Source: DATBGO01 sp963695645 (GTDB lineage: Bacteria; Actinomycetota; Actinomycetes; Streptosporangiales; Streptosporangiaceae). From it: a DNA stretch of 64,000 nucleotides. Below, piece after piece: positions 61,481-64,000 of the stretch. Made by a program: the position numbers and the translations under genes. The stretch's first letter is position 1, and every line of letters starts with the position of its first letter. The stretch lies in NCBI GenBank assembly GCA_963695645.1, contig CAVOHC010000012.1, positions 248,001-312,000 of the forward strand, given 5' to 3'. The notes beneath the pieces are model-generated. The model did not search any database. It saw only the letters and a program-made list of their open reading frames with translations, and was not told the DNA's origin.

Positions 61481-62257
61481 ATGTTCGAGAGATTCACCGA
61501 CCGGGCGCGCCGGGTCGTGGTGCTGGCTCAAGAGGAAGCCAGGATTCTCGATCACAACTACATCGGCACCGAGCACATCCTGCTCGGGTTGCTCCATGAG
61601 GGCGAGGGCGTCGCCGCCAAGGCGCTTGAGTCGCTCGGGATCAGCCTGGAGGCGGTGCGCCAGCAGGTCGAGGAGATCATCGGGCATGGCAAGCAGGCCC
61701 CTTCCGGGCACATCCCGTTCACTCCGCGGGCCAAGAAGGTCCTTGAGCTGTCGCTGCGGGAGGCCCTGCAGCTTGGCCACAACTACATCGGCACCGAGCA
61801 CATCCTGCTCGGCCTGATCCGTGAGGGCGAGGGCGTCGCCGCCCAGGTCCTGGTCCGGCTCGGCGCTGACCTGAACCGGGTCCGGCAGAAGGTTGTCGAG
61901 CTAGTCCACACCGAGGAGAGCGAGGCCGAAACCAGCCGTCCGTTCAAGGGTGTCTCGCGCGCTTGGGAGCGGACCGAGGTGGTGCGGGCGCTGATGGCGA
62001 TCAACGATCGGCTGGCCGCCATCGAGCGGCATCTCGGCGTGCCGAAGAGGCCAGATGGTGAGGCTGCGGCTGCGGGGGAGGCTGCGGCTGCGGGGGAGGC
62101 TGCGGCTGCCGGGGAGGCTGCGGCTGCGGGGGAGGCTGCGGCTGCCGGGGAGGCTGCGGCTGCGGGGGAGGCTGCGGCTGCGGGGGAGGCTCCGGCACAG
62201 GGCGTCGCCCCTGGGTTGCCGCCGGCCGTCCCCGACGATCCGTCTAGCGAGCCCTGA
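61481..62257 (+). CDS. ClpC N-terminal-domain-only protein with repeat tail
   Basis: A 258-aa protein holding the two Clp-N repeats of ClpC: FERFTDRARRVVVLAQEEAR, NYIGTEHILLGLLHEGEGVA and a second copy NYIGTEHILLGLIREGEGVA. These residues are nearly those of full-length actinobacterial ClpC. The AAA+ ATPase domains are absent; instead a helix (EVVRALMAINDRLAAIERHLG) and GEAAAA repeats follow. The N-domain binds substrates and adaptors, so it may compete for or deliver ClpC substrates; this is inference. ATG 61481 has GGAG 6 nt upstream. Confidence 0.88.
   Translation: MFERFTDRARRVVVLAQEEARILDHNYIGTEHILLGLLHEGEGVAAKALESLGISLEAVRQQVEEIIGHGKQAPSGHIPFTPRAKKVLELSLREALQLGHNYIGTEHILLGLIREGEGVAAQVLVRLGADLNRVRQKVVELVHTEESEAETSRPFKGVSRAWERTEVVRALMAINDRLAAIERHLGVPKRPDGEAAAAGEAAAAGEAAAAGEAAAAGEAAAAGEAAAAGEAAAAGEAPAQGVAPGLPPAVPDDPSSEP
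62060..62203 (+). repeat. 18-bp in-frame repeat, 7-8 copies, in the ClpC-like tail
   Basis: GAGGCTGCGGCTGCGGGG with occasional GCCGGG variants, each coding EAAAAG. The frame is kept and the protein ends 54 bp after the array. Confidence 0.96.
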
Positions 62258-62296
62258 CGATCCGTCCGGCGTGCCCTGACGAGCCGTCCGGCAAGC
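62232..62296. repeat. 22-bp tandem repeat, 3 copies, between convergent genes
   Basis: GACGATCCGTC and related units (GACGAGCCGTC) repeat every 22 bp across the end of the ClpC-like gene towards the rhomboid gene. The unit is not a multiple of 3. Confidence 0.8.
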
Positions 62297-62320
62297 CATC
62301 ACCCGGTCGCGGCGCCCAGT

Positions 62321-63100
62321 TCACAGGCCCATGTCGTCGAGTTGCTTGTACAGTTCGGCCCGGGAGCCCGCGGTGGGGAGCACTGCGGTGCCCTTGGCCG
62401 GAGGCGCTTGGCCCTTAGGCGGCTTCGCCTTAGGCGGCCTGCTTGAGCTAGCGGGCCGCCGGTCCCTGAATATCCAGCCGGCCAGGATCCCGCCGACGAG
62501 GCCGCCTACATGCGCCTGCCATCCGATCCCGGCATGCGGCAGCAGCACGGAGAACTGATATGCGAAGCAGAGTGCCATGACGGCGCCGATTAGCATGTCG
62601 ATTGGGTGCCGGTCAAAGAACCCGCGCACCATGATGTAACCGAAGTAACCGAAGACGACGCCGCTGGCGCCGGCCCCTACTGAGTTGGGGGCCTCGGTGA
62701 ACCAGGCGGCCAGGCCGCTGGTCAGTATGACAAGGACGGTCACGCCAGCGAACTTGGCCACCCCGCGGTATGCCGCCAGGAAGCCGAAGATGAACAACGG
62801 CCCTGAGTTGCCCTCGATGTGAGCCCAGCTGAAGTGCAGGAACGGGGCGCTCAAGATGTCCGGCAGGCGAGTCACGTCGCGCGGGCGGATGCCGTACTCA
62901 ATCGTCAGGTGCTGGTGGTCGGCCCAGTTCGCTATCTGCAGGATCCAGATGATGGCCAGGAAGCCAACCATGACGAACAGCGCCTTGCGCGCCTCGGCGA
63001 GCACGCTCTCCGCGTCGCCGGTGCCTATCTCCCACCTGCCGCGCCTGGCTGCCTGGCCGGTACCGCCAGCGCCGGGTCCTGGCCCCGGCCTGCTACTCAT
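62321..63100 (-). CDS. rhomboid family intramembrane serine protease
   Basis: A 259-aa membrane protein with six or so helices. The catalytic Ser is in GAGASGVVFGYFGY and the catalytic His in GWQAHVGGLVGGILAGW; HFSWAHIEGNSGPLFIFG gives the oxyanion His/Asn. It would cut transmembrane substrates in the membrane plane. A Lys/Pro-rich tail follows. The ATG at 63100 is preceded by GGGGG 5 nt upstream; the frame extends further but without support. Confidence 0.9.
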   Translation of the reverse strand: MSSRPGPGPGAGGTGQAARRGRWEIGTGDAESVLAEARKALFVMVGFLAIIWILQIANWADHQHLTIEYGIRPRDVTRLPDILSAPFLHFSWAHIEGNSGPLFIFGFLAAYRGVAKFAGVTVLVILTSGLAAWFTEAPNSVGAGASGVVFGYFGYIMVRGFFDRHPIDMLIGAVMALCFAYQFSVLLPHAGIGWQAHVGGLVGGILAGWIFRDRRPASSSRPPKAKPPKGQAPPAKGTAVLPTAGSRAELYKQLDDMGL

Positions 63101-63339
63101 CGTGACCCCCTGCTTGCCCCGTCCACTCCATGCTTGAAAGTTAGCCGGATCCGGGGCGTCGCGGTAGTGCTTGCCGGTCGGTCCCGGCACGGCCGGCGTG
63201 TCGGGCGAGGTGCCTGCACCCAGGCGGTGATCACAGGACGGCTCGCCACGGCCAGTAATTGATAGGGTACTTATTGCCAAGCTGTGATCTGCGCAGCGCA
63301 ATTCTCGGTTTTACGACACAGCTTTTTTCGCGGAAACGC

Positions 63340-63505
63340 TCGGTCGGCCCCTTCGCTTCTGGCAATGTGGTTCGCCGACGGTGCTGGACCCACATGTTGG
63401 CGGGTTCTGCCTTCGATAGGTGTAAGTGGTTCCGCTGCATTGGCCTGAACCGTCATGCGACTCGCTGCCCTGCACCGCAGTGGTCCGTACGCCGTGCGCC
63501 GCGCT
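63340..63505 (+). ncRNA. candidate c-di-AMP (ydaO-type) riboswitch upstream of the secreted hydrolase gene
   Basis: The 5' leader of the last gene contains GGTGCTGGACCCACATG, GGCGGGTTCTGCC and CCTGAACCGTCATGCGACT in order. They resemble the conserved GGAACCC, GCGGGTT and GAACCCGTCAGC blocks of ydaO riboswitches as I remember them, and such switches commonly precede actinobacterial cell-wall hydrolase genes. The last block differs from consensus at several places and I could not fold or search it, so this is tentative. Confidence 0.3.
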
Positions 63506-63534
63506 CGGCGTGCTTGGCCGACGGAAGGACCGCA

Positions 63535-64000
63535 TTGTCACAGCACCGGAGGCGCGCTCCTGCTAAGCGCCGCCCGCGTCGGCGCGCCAGCGTTCTCCTG
63601 ATTACGGCTGTCACGGCGGCGCTGGCGATTACGGCGGGGGTTTACACGGCGGTACTGCGGTCCGGGGGCGGCGCCGACCCGACCGCCGCTGTCGTGGCGG
63701 AGATCCCCAATAGCCATGCGGCCGTCGTGCTCGAGCAGGAGCGCCAGCAGATGATCCTGATGGACGCCGCGTCGCAGACTCTTAGCCTGGTCAGCACCCC
63801 TAAGCTGGCGACCAGGCCGTCGCCGTCGCCGTCGCCGACGCCGTCGCCGACACCGACCCCGTCGGCTGCGTCGGGTTCCGGTGGCCCAAGCCCGGTGACG
63901 GTCAGCATGCCGGCGCCCGATCCGGGGAGCGCGCAGTCGATCGCGTACAACATGCTGTCATCGTTCGGATGGTCGCCCAGCGCCCAGTACGGTTGCCTGG
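63535..64000 (+). CDS. secreted, probable lytic transglycosylase / resuscitation-type hydrolase (3' end outside window)
   Basis: TTG 63535 has GGAAGGA 6 nt upstream. The product begins with a basic region (QHRRRAPAKRRPRRRA), a hydrophobic export segment (VLLITAVTAALAITAGVYTAV), then a Pro/Ser/Thr linker (TRPSPSPSPTPSPTPTPS), and runs off the window at SIAYNMLSSFGWSPSAQYGCL. That last segment is how actinobacterial lytic-transglycosylase-fold wall hydrolases begin before their catalytic Glu, which is not yet visible. Likely a peptidoglycan-remodelling enzyme. Confidence 0.65.
   Translation, partial: MSQHRRRAPAKRRPRRRASVLLITAVTAALAITAGVYTAVLRSGGGADPTAAVVAEIPNSHAAVVLEQERQQMILMDAASQTLSLVSTPKLATRPSPSPSPTPSPTPTPSAASGSGGPSPVTVSMPAPDPGSAQSIAYNMLSSFGWSPSAQYGCL

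Noticed and set aside
60976..61497. N-terminal extension of the ligK frame
   Set aside because: The conserved protein begins at GTG 60975 with a good ribosome binding site; the extension is Arg-rich with no similarity to the family and overlaps the flanking repeat.

Overview
This is a high-GC (about 70%) stretch of an actinobacterial chromosome. The gene order tsaE-tsaB-rimI-tsaD-groES-groEL-(ShbA-type sigma factor)-guaB-guaB3, a PriA-containing his operon, an acyl-CoA carboxylase set with an AccE epsilon subunit, and TANNNT-N6-ATG/GTG leaderless starts all fit the Streptomyces/Streptosporangiales side of the Actinomycetes. I cannot name the species. About 54 protein genes are supported. I saw no tRNA, rRNA, insertion sequence or CRISPR array.

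Layout. 1-6 kb: an alpha/beta-hydrolase (cut by the window edge) and the tRNA t6A genes tsaE, tsaB and tsaD with rimI, interrupted by a small Cys-rich protein and an anchored hypothetical. 6-8 kb: CIRCE-controlled groES-groEL. 8-15 kb: ECF sigma factor, guaB, guaB3, glpD, trpS, then a convergent penicillin-binding carboxypeptidase. 16-24 kb: methylmalonyl-CoA mutase large subunit, a YbdK-type ligase, an M20 amidohydrolase, two small proteins and an LpdA-type NAD(P)H:quinone dehydrogenase. 24-30 kb (minus strand): carboxylase beta subunit, NYN nuclease, accE and biotinylated alpha subunit. 30-33 kb: two polytopic GT-C-like membrane proteins. 33-41 kb: hisG-D-C-B-H-priA-hisF-hisI. 41-50 kb: another GT-C-like protein, birA, a PH-domain protein, enoyl-CoA hydratase, HMG-CoA lyase, a sulfotransferase and a second carboxylase beta subunit. 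50-55 kb: a two-component system, purK, purE and an acyl-CoA dehydrogenase. 55-61 kb (minus strand): a compact seven-gene operon, ligK-ligU-ligJ-ligI-ligA-ligB-ligC, coding the whole protocatechuate 4,5-cleavage route from protocatechuate to pyruvate and oxaloacetate. 61-64 kb: a ClpC N-domain-only protein, a rhomboid protease and the start of a secreted, probably lytic-transglycosylase protein.

Metabolically the window combines acyl-CoA turnover (propionyl-CoA carboxylase, methylmalonyl-CoA mutase, leucine-type steps, biotin ligase), histidine and purine synthesis, and an aromatic-acid catabolic island.

Two things stand out. First, tandem repeats (minisatellites) of unrelated sequence, with units of 15 to 54 bp, recur about every 4 kb. 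Nearly all lie at gene junctions or at the ends of reading frames. Where they are coding (hisF N-terminus, birA loop, sulfotransferase tail, ClpC-like tail, PH-protein N-terminus) the unit is a multiple of 3; several non-coding arrays use 17, 20, 22 or about 47 bp. Second, the lig operon is bracketed by two 48-bp imperfect direct repeats (38/48 identical, with a compensatory change in a hairpin), which suggests an inserted catabolic module. Also notable are an accE gene with no ATG/GTG/TTG start and a repeat-only ORF between guaB and guaB3.
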